Shown in pieces: positions 27,113-37,570 of a stretch of 64,000 nt of DNA. Source of the DNA: an uncultured Flavobacteriaceae bacterium (GTDB lineage Bacteria; Bacteroidota; Bacteroidia; Flavobacteriales; Flavobacteriaceae); the NCBI GenBank assembly GCA_947500385.1, contig CANMSA010000023.1, positions 1 to 64,000 on the forward strand, given 5' to 3'. Numbering within the stretch: position 1 is the stretch's first letter; each line of letters opens with the position of its first letter. The translations under genes were made by a program, and so were the position numbers. The notes below the pieces were generated by a model. The model did not search any database and was not told the DNA's origin. It worked only from the letters and a program-made list of their open reading frames with translations.

Positions 27113-28024
27113 ATGAACGTAAAGGACTTTACTTTTTTACTACAGCACCCGGATAAAGTGGTGTCTCCTATGCAGACCAACCAGTTGGAAGAGGTCTTAA
27201 AAGAATACCCTTATTTCCAAGCGGCAAGGGCCGTACATCTTAAGGGGTTGAAAAACCTGAACAGCTTTAAATACAACAATGCCCTCAAGATCGCCGCTTC
27301 ATACACCACAGATCGTGATGTGCTGTTCGATTATATTACGTCGAAAGAATTTTTACAGAATGCCATCGCCGATACCATTTCAGGGAAAAGTGCTCCCCTG
27401 AGTGCATACGAAACCGTTTCAGAAGAAATCAAAGGACCTTCCGTACCCAAGAAAACACTGATCGAAGATTCAAAAGACCGACCCCTGCCCCAAAATTTGG
27501 AACAGGCAGACGCCATTCTGGACCCAAAATTGTTTGCAGCAAAAGATACGGAACCTGCCAAAGCCCAAAAAAGCGAACCTGATACCGGCAGCCTCGCAAT
27601 TGGTGAACCACTCCCCTTTACGAAAAAGGAAAAGTACTCCTTTGCAGAATGGCTTCAGCTTACCTCCTTAAAGACGATCAAGCGCGACGAAAAGTCAACA
27701 TCCGACGAGTTACCATCAATCGAATTTCCTTTGGAAGAGGCCGTTTTAAAGCATAAGAAATTTGAATTGATCGATAAATTCATTGCCTCCAAGCCCAAGA
27801 TTATCCCAAAAGAAAACCCGCTAAAAATCGATATTTCAGAGTCGACAAAGATTGACAAAAAAGAATTGATGACCGTGACCCTGGCCAAGGTATATTTGGA
27901 ACAAAAAAAGTATAAAAAAGCCATACAGGCCTACAAAATTTTAAGTTTGAAATATCCGGAAAAAAGTGGTTTCTTTGCAGACCGAATTAAAGCGGTCGAA
28001 AAATTACAACAAGAAAATAAATAA
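27113..28024 (+). CDS. TPR-like protein of the lptE-secG operon, unassigned
   Basis: A 303-residue protein without a signal peptide. The N-terminus (about 1-75, FLLQHPDKVVSPMQTNQLEEVLKEYPYFQAARAVHLKGLK) is a helical segment common to a Bacteroidota family always lying before secG in my recollection. The middle, about 95-220, is polar and poorly ordered. The C-terminal 60 residues hold one or two TPR units (TLAKVYLEQKKYKKAIQAYKILSLKYPEKSGFFADRI). It is 61 bases after lptE and 2 bases before secG. A link to membrane biogenesis or secretion is plausible only from context. Confidence 0.75.
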   Translation: MNVKDFTFLLQHPDKVVSPMQTNQLEEVLKEYPYFQAARAVHLKGLKNLNSFKYNNALKIAASYTTDRDVLFDYITSKEFLQNAIADTISGKSAPLSAYETVSEEIKGPSVPKKTLIEDSKDRPLPQNLEQADAILDPKLFAAKDTEPAKAQKSEPDTGSLAIGEPLPFTKKEKYSFAEWLQLTSLKTIKRDEKSTSDELPSIEFPLEEAVLKHKKFELIDKFIASKPKIIPKENPLKIDISESTKIDKKELMTVTLAKVYLEQKKYKKAIQAYKILSLKYPEKSGFFADRIKAVEKLQQENK

Positions 28025-28026
28025 CA

Positions 28027-28413
28027 ATGAGTACGTTTACCATATTCTTGATTCTTATTATCGTAGTTTGCTTCTTATTGGTCTTGGTCATTATGGTTCA
28101 AAACCCAAAAGGCGGCGGACTTTCTTCATCTTTTGGAGGAGGTGGAAGCCAGGTAGTCGGCGGGGTTAAAAAAACTGGAGACTTTTTAGATAAAAGTACA
28201 TGGACCCTCGCAGGGATTCTTGTGTTATTGATCCTTGCATCGAACGTTGCCCTCCCAGGGCGTTTTGGAGATGCCGATTCAAAACTGATCAATGGAGATG
28301 AAATCGAGACCACCGTTCCCGAAACGGTACCGGAAGCTGTTCCGGAAACTACTCCGGATGCATTGCCTACCCCAGTAGAGGACAATACTGCGCCGGGTGA
28401 TGACGCTCAATAA
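28027..28413 (+). CDS. secG: Preprotein translocase subunit SecG
   Basis: A 128-residue protein with two transmembrane helices (about 3-22 and 57-78) joined by the conserved cytoplasmic loop MVQNPKGGGLSSSFGGGGSQVVGG. SecG helps SecYEA translocation across the inner membrane. The C-terminal 45 residues are acidic and Pro-rich (VPETVPEAVPETTPDALP), an extension typical of Bacteroidota SecG. It starts 2 bases after the TPR-like gene and is followed by a strong terminator, so it ends the miaB-to-secG unit. Confidence 0.93.
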   Translation: MSTFTIFLILIIVVCFLLVLVIMVQNPKGGGLSSSFGGGGSQVVGGVKKTGDFLDKSTWTLAGILVLLILASNVALPGRFGDADSKLINGDEIETTVPETVPEAVPETTPDALPTPVEDNTAPGDDAQ

Positions 28414-28430
28414 AATATAGTTACCATTAT

Positions 28431-28468
28431 AAAATGCCAGCACAAATGACAAGCTGGCATTTTTGTTT
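28431..28468 (+). terminator. Intrinsic terminator after secG
   Basis: Eleven-base perfect arms AAAATGCCAGC (28431-28441) and GCTGGCATTTT (28453-28463) followed by a T-rich tail. It separates the secG unit from groES. Confidence 0.9.
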
Positions 28469-28492
28469 TACAAAGTGTCAGTTTTTATGCCA

Positions 28493-28507
28493 TGGCATAG
28501 TTTCTGC
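28493..28507 (+). promoter_or_regulatory. Sigma-54 (RpoN)-type promoter of groES-groEL
   Basis: TGGCATAGTTTCTGC has GG and GC separated by exactly 10 bases (GG 28494-28495, GC 28506-28507), matching the -24/-12 consensus TGGCAC-N5-TTGC except at the last base of the -24 box and the first T of the -12 box. The groES start at 28553 is about 46 bases past the -12 element. A palindrome TGCCATGGCA overlaps the -24 box (28488-28497). No CIRCE element is present here and I see no TAnnTTTG box in this interval, which makes an RpoN promoter more likely. Confidence 0.55.
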
Positions 28508-28552
28508 CTAAAGAACAACAGAATACAAAAATCAATTTTAAAAACTAAAAAT

Positions 28553-28831
28553 ATGGCTAAAGTGAACATCAAACCATTGGCGGATCGAGTACTTATCGAG
28601 CCGATGGCTGCTGAAACCAAAACTGCCTCGGGAATCTACATCCCCGATACGGCAAAAGAAAAACCACAACAAGGTAAAATTGTCGCGGTAGGACCTGGCA
28701 CCAAAGATGAAAAAATGACCGTAAAGGTCGGTGACAAAGTATTGTACGGTAAGTATGCCGGTACAGAACTGAAACTTGAAGGGACCGATTATTTGATGAT
28801 GCGCGAAAGCGACGTATTGGCGATTATATAA
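28553..28831 (+). CDS. groES: Co-chaperonin GroES
   Basis: A 92-residue 10-kDa chaperonin. The frame is open from 28463 but the true start is the Met at 28553 ([18 protein letters not shown]), because the upstream part contains the sigma-54-type promoter. The mobile loop ([19 protein letters not shown]) and roof segment are intact, ending ESDVLAII. GroES caps GroEL during folding. It precedes groEL by 108 bases, a stretch that includes a small stem (CTTCCC 28900-28905, GGGAAG 28914-28919) which could adjust groEL translation. Confidence 0.96.
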   Translation: MAKVNIKPLADRVLIEPMAAETKTASGIYIPDTAKEKPQQGKIVAVGPGTKDEKMTVKVGDKVLYGKYAGTELKLEGTDYLMMRESDVLAII

Positions 28832-28909
28832 GATAGTTTTCTATTACTTCCTTCGTCATGGAAATACGAACAACATTATTTTTTAGAACAACGTAAACCC
28901 TTCCCGTAG

Positions 28910-30574
<1,665 letters not shown>

Positions 30575-30595
30575 TCAAAAGCATCGCTAAATACT

Positions 30596-30629
30596 AAAAA
30601 TGCCCGGAGTAACCCTTCGGGCATTTTTT
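30596..30629 (+). terminator. Intrinsic terminator after groEL
   Basis: Arms AAAAATGCCCG (30596-30606) and CGGGCATTTTT (30618-30628) around an 11-base loop, followed by T. The flanking A run could also make it work for the convergent minus-strand unit ending at 30676. Confidence 0.88.
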
Positions 30630-30675
30630 ACATTAGAACGTATGCCAAAGCTTAAGGGCTACAAAAAGAAATACC

Positions 30676-31740
30676 CTAACTACCATACAATTCGGTTTCA
30701 TAAAAAGCAGGAAAAGAAAACCAATAGCCCATCAACGAGGTAGCCTGTTCCAAATCACTACCAGGGCCCGCCATGCTATTTCCAAAAACGTCGTACTGCG
30801 TGCCGTCGGCACCTTGAACAACGACGCCGGAGGTACCGTCAAAAACATATTCAAAATCTGCGGCTTGCTGTCCGGAAGGTACTTTGAAGGCCACTATAAA
30901 ACTGGCATTTCCTATCAGCAGATACGGTTGTCCATTAAACGTATCCGCTATTAGGTTGGTACTTTCAAAATCAGTGAAACGATAGGCTTTGGCCTTTTCC
31001 CCGTCAAGAATGGCCAACACCCGTTCTTTTGAAGGAAGTCGGTCATCTTTAGGCGTTGGAAATATAAAAAAGTTATTATTGGTTCTGTAATCTACATAGG
31101 GGTATACACCATAAGTTCGCGAAAAGCCCGTATTCAAACTTACAATCTTCGTTTCCGGATACATGGCCTTCCATGTCTTCCAATCGGTCTCGAACAAGGT
31201 AATCAGCTCTGCCTTTTTGCCGATCAACGATCCGTTTACGGCCTCGTTCAACAATTGGGACCAATTGCTTTTCGTAGCACGGTCAAAGGGAACCAAATTG
31301 GTTTGATAAAGCAGCCCCGACACCCCGAAAGAAGTCTCATTTCCGTCAATAATACGATTCCAGCCGATACCCGTACCTGTTAACGGGCAATAGACCACTG
31401 CCAGAGACGTAGACCCTATATTGTCGTTTATTATTTCGTGCCAATCCAATACAATGTGTTGGTATGCGCGCACATCATCCCCATTTTTATATCCGATAAT
31501 CAAATCGGAATCCAGCAAAATTGCGGATTGGTCGGCATTTACAAAAGTTGGGTTTTCGAGTGCTGGGATACCATCCCTGCCAGGACCACCATCGAGCACA
31601 TCTTCAATAGGAATGCTCCATTCGGTTGAGTTGTTGACCACCTCTTCGGGGTCAATGGTCGTCTCCTGCGTATTGGAAGAACTACAGGCGCTAAAAAACA
31701 AGGCCGCACTTAAAATCAATAACACGTTTTTCATCTTCAT
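30676..31740 (-). CDS. DUF3179 domain lipoprotein
   Basis: A 354-residue lipoprotein with a lipobox LFFSAC (Cys about 19). The rest is the DUF3179 domain: SIPIEDVLDGGPGRDGIPALENPTFV, then RAYQHIVLDWHEIIND, the characteristic VVYCPLTGTGIGWNR with its Cys, FGVSGLLYQTNLVPFDRATKSNWSQL and a C-terminal beta-rich part. The function of DUF3179 is unknown; the conserved Cys and the envelope location have led to guesses about redox or metal roles. The start codon directly abuts the stop of the upstream outer-membrane protein gene, so they are one operon. It is the last gene of the PepSY-OMP-DUF3179 group. Confidence 0.88.
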   Translation of the reverse strand: MKMKNVLLILSAALFFSACSSSNTQETTIDPEEVVNNSTEWSIPIEDVLDGGPGRDGIPALENPTFVNADQSAILLDSDLIIGYKNGDDVRAYQHIVLDWHEIINDNIGSTSLAVVYCPLTGTGIGWNRIIDGNETSFGVSGLLYQTNLVPFDRATKSNWSQLLNEAVNGSLIGKKAELITLFETDWKTWKAMYPETKIVSLNTGFSRTYGVYPYVDYRTNNNFFIFPTPKDDRLPSKERVLAILDGEKAKAYRFTDFESTNLIADTFNGQPYLLIGNASFIVAFKVPSGQQAADFEYVFDGTSGVVVQGADGTQYDVFGNSMAGPGSDLEQATSLMGYWFSFPAFYETELYGS

Positions 31741-32709
31741 CTAATTTACGAGGGTTATATTGTTTTTGGTAAAGGTATACGAGATACCGGCAGTAAAACG
31801 AATCGTAGGGGTCAACTGCGTACCGGTGACCTCACTGTAGACCGGAATCTCCAATCGTGTCTGTACTTTCAGGTTTTTAGCCAATTGCACCGCCAATTCA
31901 GGACGCACGAACACCCATTGCCCTCCCGTATTGGGAAGGTCGGAACCGTTGATTTCATCGGCAAAGGCCTTTCTATACTTTAAAACAAGACCAGGGTTAA
32001 ACAGCGCATTGAAAAGCAAAAATTGATCTGTATAGCCCATATTAAGCTGCAAAACATTTCCAAATTCATACACCGAAGTATTGTTCAAGTACGAACTATT
32101 ACTACCCGTGAGACGATAGGTAATACTTCCCGAAGCGGTAGCTGAAGGCCGAAATCCGAGTTTTTTAGAGACAGATGACCATCCTAAAACATCCCAAGCA
32201 CCGCTGCCCGGCTGCAAATCTGCCGTTAACTGAAAGCCTTCTGCAGAAGTTAAATCCGATTTCCCCAAGGGGGCTTTCGTTCCCAGCCCTACACTCCATA
32301 TGGTACCCGTTCCAAACAACTCAGGAAATGCGTATTTTATCAAAAAAACCGCATCGCCTATACCACGGGTTTCGGTAAAGTTTTCATTCCCGAACTGGCG
32401 AATAGTACGTGTTTGATTCACCCATGTAAAAAGGGCTTCGACCGATAAGCGTTCGTTAATCGCGTAGCCTGCATTTAGTAGTATCGAATTTGTATTGCGC
32501 AATCGCGAGTCGTCATCCAATCGTTCGGTCCCCGCATTTAGGGTATTCAAATGATTATAATCATAATTGAGGCCTACTATAAAAGAGCCTTTTCCCTCAT
32601 TGGGCAATCCTAGATTATTGGACAAGGGGACCCCTCCGGAACAACAGGTCTGTGCATACAGCTGCGCCGTAATAAGCATACCAAAAAATAAAAATATTGC
32701 CGAACGCAC
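31741..32709 (-). CDS. Outer-membrane beta-barrel protein (transporter-like)
   Basis: A 322-residue protein with a signal peptide (about 1-20, ending LYAQ) and a mature N-terminus TCCSGGVP with vicinal Cys that could bind metal. The rest is an alternating amphipathic pattern with about 12 strands and a terminal aromatic-rich strand (FTAGISYTFTKNNITLVN), as expected for an outer-membrane barrel of the phenol-degradation MetA or OmpP1-like type. Upstream is the PepSY gene (79 bases), downstream DUF3179 with no gap. Substrate unknown. The Cys pair and the nearby HMA genes suggest a metal-related role, but this is inference. Confidence 0.75.
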   Translation of the reverse strand: MRSAIFLFFGMLITAQLYAQTCCSGGVPLSNNLGLPNEGKGSFIVGLNYDYNHLNTLNAGTERLDDDSRLRNTNSILLNAGYAINERLSVEALFTWVNQTRTIRQFGNENFTETRGIGDAVFLIKYAFPELFGTGTIWSVGLGTKAPLGKSDLTSAEGFQLTADLQPGSGAWDVLGWSSVSKKLGFRPSATASGSITYRLTGSNSSYLNNTSVYEFGNVLQLNMGYTDQFLLFNALFNPGLVLKYRKAFADEINGSDLPNTGGQWVFVRPELAVQLAKNLKVQTRLEIPVYSEVTGTQLTPTIRFTAGISYTFTKNNITLVN

Positions 32710-32788
32710 AGGCGATTATTTCATAGCTATATGTTTTTAGTGCGGAAAAAAAAGGAAACCTTACAAAGCGAGTGTTATTAAAAGCATC

Positions 32789-33505
32789 CTATACGGTGTT
32801 GTTTCTTGGCTTTCGAAGTTTTCTAAGGGATGGTGAACTTACATACCAAAGTACAAAACCACTGAGTACTGTAATTAATCCCAATAAGGAGAACCCTCGC
32901 AACACCATCGTATTAAAATCATCTCTTCCTTCATAATCCATGGTATGGGTCATCCACAAGAAATCGAACCAACGCCAATCGCGATGTCTCAGGGTTTGAA
33001 AAGCGCCGTTCGAAACGGATACGTACGCCTTGATATTTTCTGAAGATTCGTATGAGATAACATAGGCGGGGAGCGGCCTTCCCCTGTATTCGTGATGGTT
33101 TCCGACCGAATCGATCCGCATGATTTCCATTATTTTTAAGTCAGAACGCATATGGTGCGTTGCTACTTGTTTGGCCTCCTCCCTTGAAATACCATTTCTG
33201 ACCGCACCGGTCTTGGCATTCATCAGGACTTCCCCATTGATCCAATAATGTGGAACATTACCGATATCTACTAATTCCAACGTACGGATTTTCTTTACCG
33301 CTGCGAAAGAGGTCGGGCTTGCCAAACTGTCAAAAACGGAGGGTGTCTGCGTCGTTGCCCGAAAATGATCTCCATGGATTTCGTTGATATCCGTCCAGCT
33401 AAAGTACAATCCGCTCACTGTCCACAACAAAAACTGTATCCCCAAAAACAATCCTAAATACCGATGAATTTTTCTGATTTTCAAAGCGGTTTTTACACGT
33501 GTCAT
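32789..33505 (-). CDS. PepSY domain membrane protein
   Basis: A 238-residue inner-membrane protein of the PepSY-TM type, shorter than full four-helix members. One transmembrane helix near the N-terminus (about 18-35, YLGLFLGIQFLLWTVSGLYF) includes the usual WTVSG motif, a periplasmic PepSY-like part follows (about 40-195), and a second helix lies at about 206-227. The conserved HxDWRWFDFLWMTHTMDYEGRDDFN segment precedes it. Related proteins take part in iron or copper acquisition, often reducing siderophore or metal outside the membrane. It is just downstream of the terminator that closes the HMA-TonB unit, in the same direction. Confidence 0.82.
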   Translation of the reverse strand: MTRVKTALKIRKIHRYLGLFLGIQFLLWTVSGLYFSWTDINEIHGDHFRATTQTPSVFDSLASPTSFAAVKKIRTLELVDIGNVPHYWINGEVLMNAKTGAVRNGISREEAKQVATHHMRSDLKIMEIMRIDSVGNHHEYRGRPLPAYVISYESSENIKAYVSVSNGAFQTLRHRDWRWFDFLWMTHTMDYEGRDDFNTMVLRGFSLLGLITVLSGFVLWYVSSPSLRKLRKPRNNTV

Positions 33506-33577
33506 TCTTTTGGGTTTAAGGTACGATCGAAGATAAAAATCAAACGCTTCGCAACGAAATTATTTGCGGTATCTATT

Positions 33578-33614
33578 AAAAAACGCCCTGACGGTTATTG
33601 TCAGGGCGTTTTTT
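33578..33614 (-). terminator. Strong terminator closing the HYC_CC_PP/HMA/TonB unit
   Basis: Fifteen-base perfect arms, AAAAAACGCCCTGAC (33578-33592) and its complement (33600-33614), around a 7-base loop. With T runs on both sides it could work in either direction. It lies 20 bases after the stop of the small HMA gene and 73 bases before the PepSY start. Confidence 0.92.
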
Positions 33615-33633
33615 AGAGTTGTTTTGCTATTAC

Positions 33634-33990
33634 TCAATGATGTCCACTATCATCGGCATCATCGTCGCGATACTTACAGCAGGGATGTACGGAATCATAC
33701 GCTTCTTGGCTCGCCTTCAGTTCTTTGGTATCATGCCCCACGGCAACCAAAGCCGATTTGATTTTCATAGGATCTGTTTTTCGTTCATCGACGATCAAAG
33801 ACAACTGGTGCGAAGGAATGTCCCAAAGGGCATATTTGACACCGGGCACGCCCAATGCAGCCTTTTCGATACGTACTTTGCACATATCACATTTGCCATC
33901 GACTTCAAAAGCCATTTTCTTATTTTTATCCTGTCCAAAGGTCATGGTCGCAAAAATCAACGACACGAAACATAACATTACTTTTCTCAT
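33634..33990 (-). CDS. Secreted heavy-metal-associated (HMA) domain protein
   Basis: A 118-residue protein with a signal peptide (about 1-19, ending TFGQ). A single HMA fold covers about 25-92, with the metal site GKCDMC (Cys about 34 and 37). The tail HPCCKYRDDDADDSGHH adds two vicinal Cys and several His and Asp, a likely second metal site. This resembles copper chaperones or the binding modules of copper ATPases, exported here to the periplasm. It lies 12 bases after the TonB-dependent receptor gene, so it may take metal from that receptor. Copper is the most likely metal, inferred. Confidence 0.85.
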   Translation of the reverse strand: MRKVMLCFVSLIFATMTFGQDKNKKMAFEVDGKCDMCKVRIEKAALGVPGVKYALWDIPSHQLSLIVDERKTDPMKIKSALVAVGHDTKELKASQEAYDSVHPCCKYRDDDADDSGHH

Positions 33991-34002
33991 ATTGATTTAG
34001 TT

Positions 34003-36276
34003 TTATAATCGAACTCTTAAACCTGTATAGAACATTCTTCCCATGATCGGCGCATATACAATACTAGTATCAAAATTTGCGCCAAACGGGTTATCTGCCC
34101 CTAAAACAGGATTTGCTTGTCTAAAATTAGTCAAATTTTCTCCACCCAGATATACCTCAAAGGCCTTCGAAAAAACCTTGGTTACCTGGGCATTCATTAA
34201 ACTGTAGCCTTCTGCAAACGCTCCCAATCGAAATTGGGGCGGGTTTACCTCGGTATTTGGCAATCGTTGCTCCCCCAAGCTATGTAAGGTATAATCAAAT
34301 CGCCATTGCGCACCACTATCTTTTGGTCGAGTCTCATAGCCTAAGTTTACAAAAAAGCGATGGGGTGCCTGAAGCGGTTTTTGAAGCCTCCCTGAACGAT
34401 AGTCCGTTTGCACATCGTAGTACTTATAAGCCGTACGCAATTCCAAATTTTCGAGTACCTCATAATTTAATTCCAATTGAAAACTATTGGCATAACTTTC
34501 TCCTTCGAGGTTAAAGAAAAAGATGGCGCGTGGATTCTCCCAGTCGACCACTACCTGATTCCTAAAATCGGTGCGATAAAAGTCGACCGTTACATTGCCC
34601 GGGCGTTCAAAGAGATCAAAGCCCTGTAAAAAACTTACTCCATAGTTCCAAGCATCCTCTGGATCAAGACCATACACACTCCCTCCGGAATCGACTATTT
34701 GAATACTTCGTGCAGAAGCGAACAATGGTTGGTTTTCGGCAAAAATATTCGCGGCACGCCGCCCTCGACCTATTGAGCCTCGTAGGCTTCCCTTTTCCCA
34801 TGGGGTATAGCGCAGATGCAAGCGCGGGGTCACGAATGTCCCGAGCCGGTTGTGGGTATCGACCCTTAGACCCGCAGTAAGGCTCAGTTTTTCCAAATCT
34901 TCGTAACTGTATTCAAAAAATGCGCCTACCGAATTGTCCGTTCGACTAAAATTCGAGACATCTACCAACTCTTCATATGCATCATGGGCAAAGGTAAGCC
35001 CTGTTTTGAATTTGCTTTTGGTACTTCCTATAATCGAATTGAATATGAGATTGGAATACACACTTTCATGATCAATATCGTATTGCCGTAACCCATAGTA
35101 CGAGGCCTGTTGGTGATTGCTATAGGCGGCTTGAAAACCCACACTCTGAAAAGGCAAGGCCGGGAACACATATCCCAATTTTACGGAAGAATCGAACCTG
35201 CGCGTATTGATCTCACTTCCCCATAACGCACTATCGGCAAGATCCGACAAGTCATTGGCGGCCAACTGATTTTGAAACAAGGAAGGGTCAAAATTGGTCT
35301 GCCCTACTTGTTTGTCATCCGATAAAAAACGGACGTTCAAAAAACTCACCCAGCCTTTCTCCGGATTTTGATATTGAAACCGTGTAAGGATATTCAATTG
35401 GTTTGCAAGAGGGGCATCTAAAAAGCGATCATCATTGTTATCCTCTTCTAGATCCCGGCGATTGTGATGTACATAGGCCCCCATGCTCAAGCGGTCTGTC
35501 AACTGTTGGTTGGCATGCAGGTTCAATTCCAAACGCCCGTTCCTATTCCCGTAGGCGTTTAAAAAGAACTTACTATCGGTGAGTGGTTTCACCAGCTCGG
35601 TATTGATCTGCCCCGACACACTTTCATACCCGTTCACCACACTTCCGGCCCCCTTTGTGATCTGTATGCTCTCTACCCAGGTGCCGGGCGTAAACGTAAG
35701 GCCGTAGGCTTGGGAAGCGCCACGTACCATGGGGATGTTTTCCTCCGTGATGAGCAAATAAGGGCTTGTGAGCCCCAACATTCGAATTTGCTTTGTACCC
35801 GTAAGGGCATCCGAAAAATTAACGTCGATTGCCGGGTTCGTCTCAAAACTTTCGGAAAGGTTGCAACAAGCGGCCTTCAACAACTCGGCGCTGTTTACCG
35901 TAATTACGTTCTGAGCACTGAAATACGTTTTTTTGACCGCTTCTTTCTTTTGTGCCACTACCACCTCATCCAATTCGTTGGAAGGCTGTAGGGAATGATG
36001 AATCATCTTTGGTGCATTCACCGTCAAGGTATCCGATTCAAAACCTACAAAACTAATGATCAGCTTATTGTACTGGTCGCTATATGGGATACTGAACAGC
36101 CCCTCCTCATCGGTAACCGTACCAATCTGGGAGTTCATCCAATACACATTGGCGCCTGAAAGCCCTATATGCTTGTTCCCCGGATTTGCTTCCATGACCA
36201 TTCCTTCCACTTTTTCTTGTGAAAAGCCCGGTGTCAGAAACAACAACGATAGCATTATTGTTATGTATAATTTCAT
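34003..36276 (-). CDS. TonB-dependent receptor, likely for copper or a metal complex
   Basis: A 757-residue outer-membrane receptor. Signal peptide about 1-19; carboxypeptidase-like domain about 20-105 (VEGMVMEANPGNKHIGLSGANVYW); plug domain about 115-230 with RMLGLTSPYLLITEENIPM and QITKGAGSVVNGYESVSGQIN; then a 22-strand barrel ending GRMFYTGLRVRL. A vicinal pair in the plug, AACCNLSESFETN (about 136-148), is typical of a metal-linked Bacteroidota subgroup. Its neighbours are HMA proteins on both sides (64 and 12 bases away) and a HYC_CC_PP gene upstream. Iron or a metallophore cannot be ruled out. Confidence 0.9.
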   Translation of the reverse strand: MKLYITIMLSLLFLTPGFSQEKVEGMVMEANPGNKHIGLSGANVYWMNSQIGTVTDEEGLFSIPYSDQYNKLIISFVGFESDTLTVNAPKMIHHSLQPSNELDEVVVAQKKEAVKKTYFSAQNVITVNSAELLKAACCNLSESFETNPAIDVNFSDALTGTKQIRMLGLTSPYLLITEENIPMVRGASQAYGLTFTPGTWVESIQITKGAGSVVNGYESVSGQINTELVKPLTDSKFFLNAYGNRNGRLELNLHANQQLTDRLSMGAYVHHNRRDLEEDNNDDRFLDAPLANQLNILTRFQYQNPEKGWVSFLNVRFLSDDKQVGQTNFDPSLFQNQLAANDLSDLADSALWGSEINTRRFDSSVKLGYVFPALPFQSVGFQAAYSNHQQASYYGLRQYDIDHESVYSNLIFNSIIGSTKSKFKTGLTFAHDAYEELVDVSNFSRTDNSVGAFFEYSYEDLEKLSLTAGLRVDTHNRLGTFVTPRLHLRYTPWEKGSLRGSIGRGRRAANIFAENQPLFASARSIQIVDSGGSVYGLDPEDAWNYGVSFLQGFDLFERPGNVTVDFYRTDFRNQVVVDWENPRAIFFFNLEGESYANSFQLELNYEVLENLELRTAYKYYDVQTDYRSGRLQKPLQAPHRFFVNLGYETRPKDSGAQWRFDYTLHSLGEQRLPNTEVNPPQFRLGAFAEGYSLMNAQVTKVFSKAFEVYLGGENLTNFRQANPVLGADNPFGANFDTSIVYAPIMGRMFYTGLRVRL

Positions 36277-36340
36277 TTGTTCGTTTTATAATACATGCAA
36301 TCCACAGGTCATCAAGGACAATGCGATTGCCTCGTATATT

Positions 36341-37057
36341 TTAAAATAGTGATTGACCCAATAGCAGCAAAGCCATGGTCAACATGATGGAATTTTCGAT
36401 CAATGTAGCCTCTGTCATCGGTAACTTCAAGGCAGTACCAAGGCAAGCACACTGAATACGTTTTTTATCTAAAAGTGTTCTAGCAACTCCTATCGTCGTA
36501 ATTCCCAAGATCACAATAGTCATGATAAGTGCAAGGGTAATCTGTAATCGAAACAGAAACAATACACCCAAGGCCAATTCTAGAAACGGATACACCCAAG
36601 CATATGCGGGAACCGCTTTTGCCAAGGGATCATACATTCGAAAGCTCTGGGGAAAACCGTTTAGGTCCAACAGCTTAAAAAAGCTGAAAACGACATAGAA
36701 CAACCCCATAAAATCGAGCATTGCCGCTTCCGTGTCCCATTGTTTGTAATGCAACAGGAACGCGGCTGAAAAGAGATAGGCAAAAATCAACAACAAAGGT
36801 CTAAGCTGCTGTAATTTAGAAGGTTCTTCGCCCTTGACAACTTCCTGTGAATCCCGTTTTTCCAAAAGGGTGTATTTACCGTTCAAGGCTGCCTTCAGTG
36901 TATTCAAAGACACGGCTTGTTTCATATACAAGGTCGCCTCTCCTTTTTCGAGGTTTACCGCTACCTGATCTACACCTGCAACGGCGGTCAGTTTTTCGCT
37001 TACGGCGGCAACGCAACCCATACAGGTCATTCCGTTGATCGAATAGGTTTGTTTCAT
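36341..37057 (-). CDS. Fusion of HMA metal-binding domain and MauE/DoxX-like membrane domain
   Basis: A 238-residue protein. The N-terminal HMA domain (about 1-66) has the site GMTCMGC at 9-15. Residues about 83-235 hold four transmembrane helices of the MauE/DoxX type, with RIQCACLGTALKLPMTEATLIEN (Cys about 200 and 202). MauE-like proteins serve in disulfide or metal transfer for periplasmic enzymes, so this fusion may pass metal or electrons across the inner membrane. It lies between the HYC_CC_PP gene (111 bases) and the TonB receptor (64 bases). The HMA part would face the cytoplasm. Confidence 0.85.
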   Translation of the reverse strand: MKQTYSINGMTCMGCVAAVSEKLTAVAGVDQVAVNLEKGEATLYMKQAVSLNTLKAALNGKYTLLEKRDSQEVVKGEEPSKLQQLRPLLLIFAYLFSAAFLLHYKQWDTEAAMLDFMGLFYVVFSFFKLLDLNGFPQSFRMYDPLAKAVPAYAWVYPFLELALGVLFLFRLQITLALIMTIVILGITTIGVARTLLDKKRIQCACLGTALKLPMTEATLIENSIMLTMALLLLGQSLF

Positions 37058-37168
37058 TATGATATTGCTAGTATTTGATTCCCGTAAGGATGGGAACTAA
37101 ATCAATTCGTTCATTGAGAACACCTCAACGACTTCCCGAACTCATCGGGACAAATCAAAAAATACTAT

Positions 37169-37570
37169 TCAAATGAGGAATACCTCATCTAAGAGCTGAA
37201 TATCCTTGACCAGCAGTGGAGGTGGATACAACTCATGAGGCACTAGCCGTTTTTCAAGAACTTGAAAAACCGTTTTATAAGAATGTAGAAATGCAACTAA
37301 AAAGAACGGGGATACCGATTCGTTCTCCTCTAAGGAGAAGGTCAAATCGTCCTGAGCGTCGATAATCACGGTTTCACTATCGCAGCAATCCATTAAGGAG
37401 CCTTCTGTGGCCATACTATCCATACCACAACCCTCGGCATCGGCAAAAAATGCCATATCTACCAAATGCCCCATGCAATAATGCTTATCGACTTTCCACG
37501 AGGTGGTGGAAGCCAATAACAGCAGTGCCATGACAACGGATATTATTTTATGGACAAACCCTTTCATCAT
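37169..37570 (-). CDS. HYC_CC_PP family small periplasmic protein
   Basis: The frame is open from 37657, but the start is probably Met at 37570 (or the adjacent Met at 37567), which puts MKGFVHKIISVVMALLLLAST at the N-terminus as a signal sequence. The result is about 133 residues. The motifs that give the family its name are present: HYCMG, a DCCDSE pair and LYPPPLL near the C-terminus. The spaced Cys and His suggest metal binding, and the family commonly precedes HMA and TonB receptor genes. It is the first gene of this unit. A TATTTTTG box (complement of 37573-37580) directly abuts the start. Confidence 0.8.
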   Translation of the reverse strand: MMKGFVHKIISVVMALLLLASTTSWKVDKHYCMGHLVDMAFFADAEGCGMDSMATEGSLMDCCDSETVIIDAQDDLTFSLEENESVSPFFLVAFLHSYKTVFQVLEKRLVPHELYPPPLLVKDIQLLDEVFLI

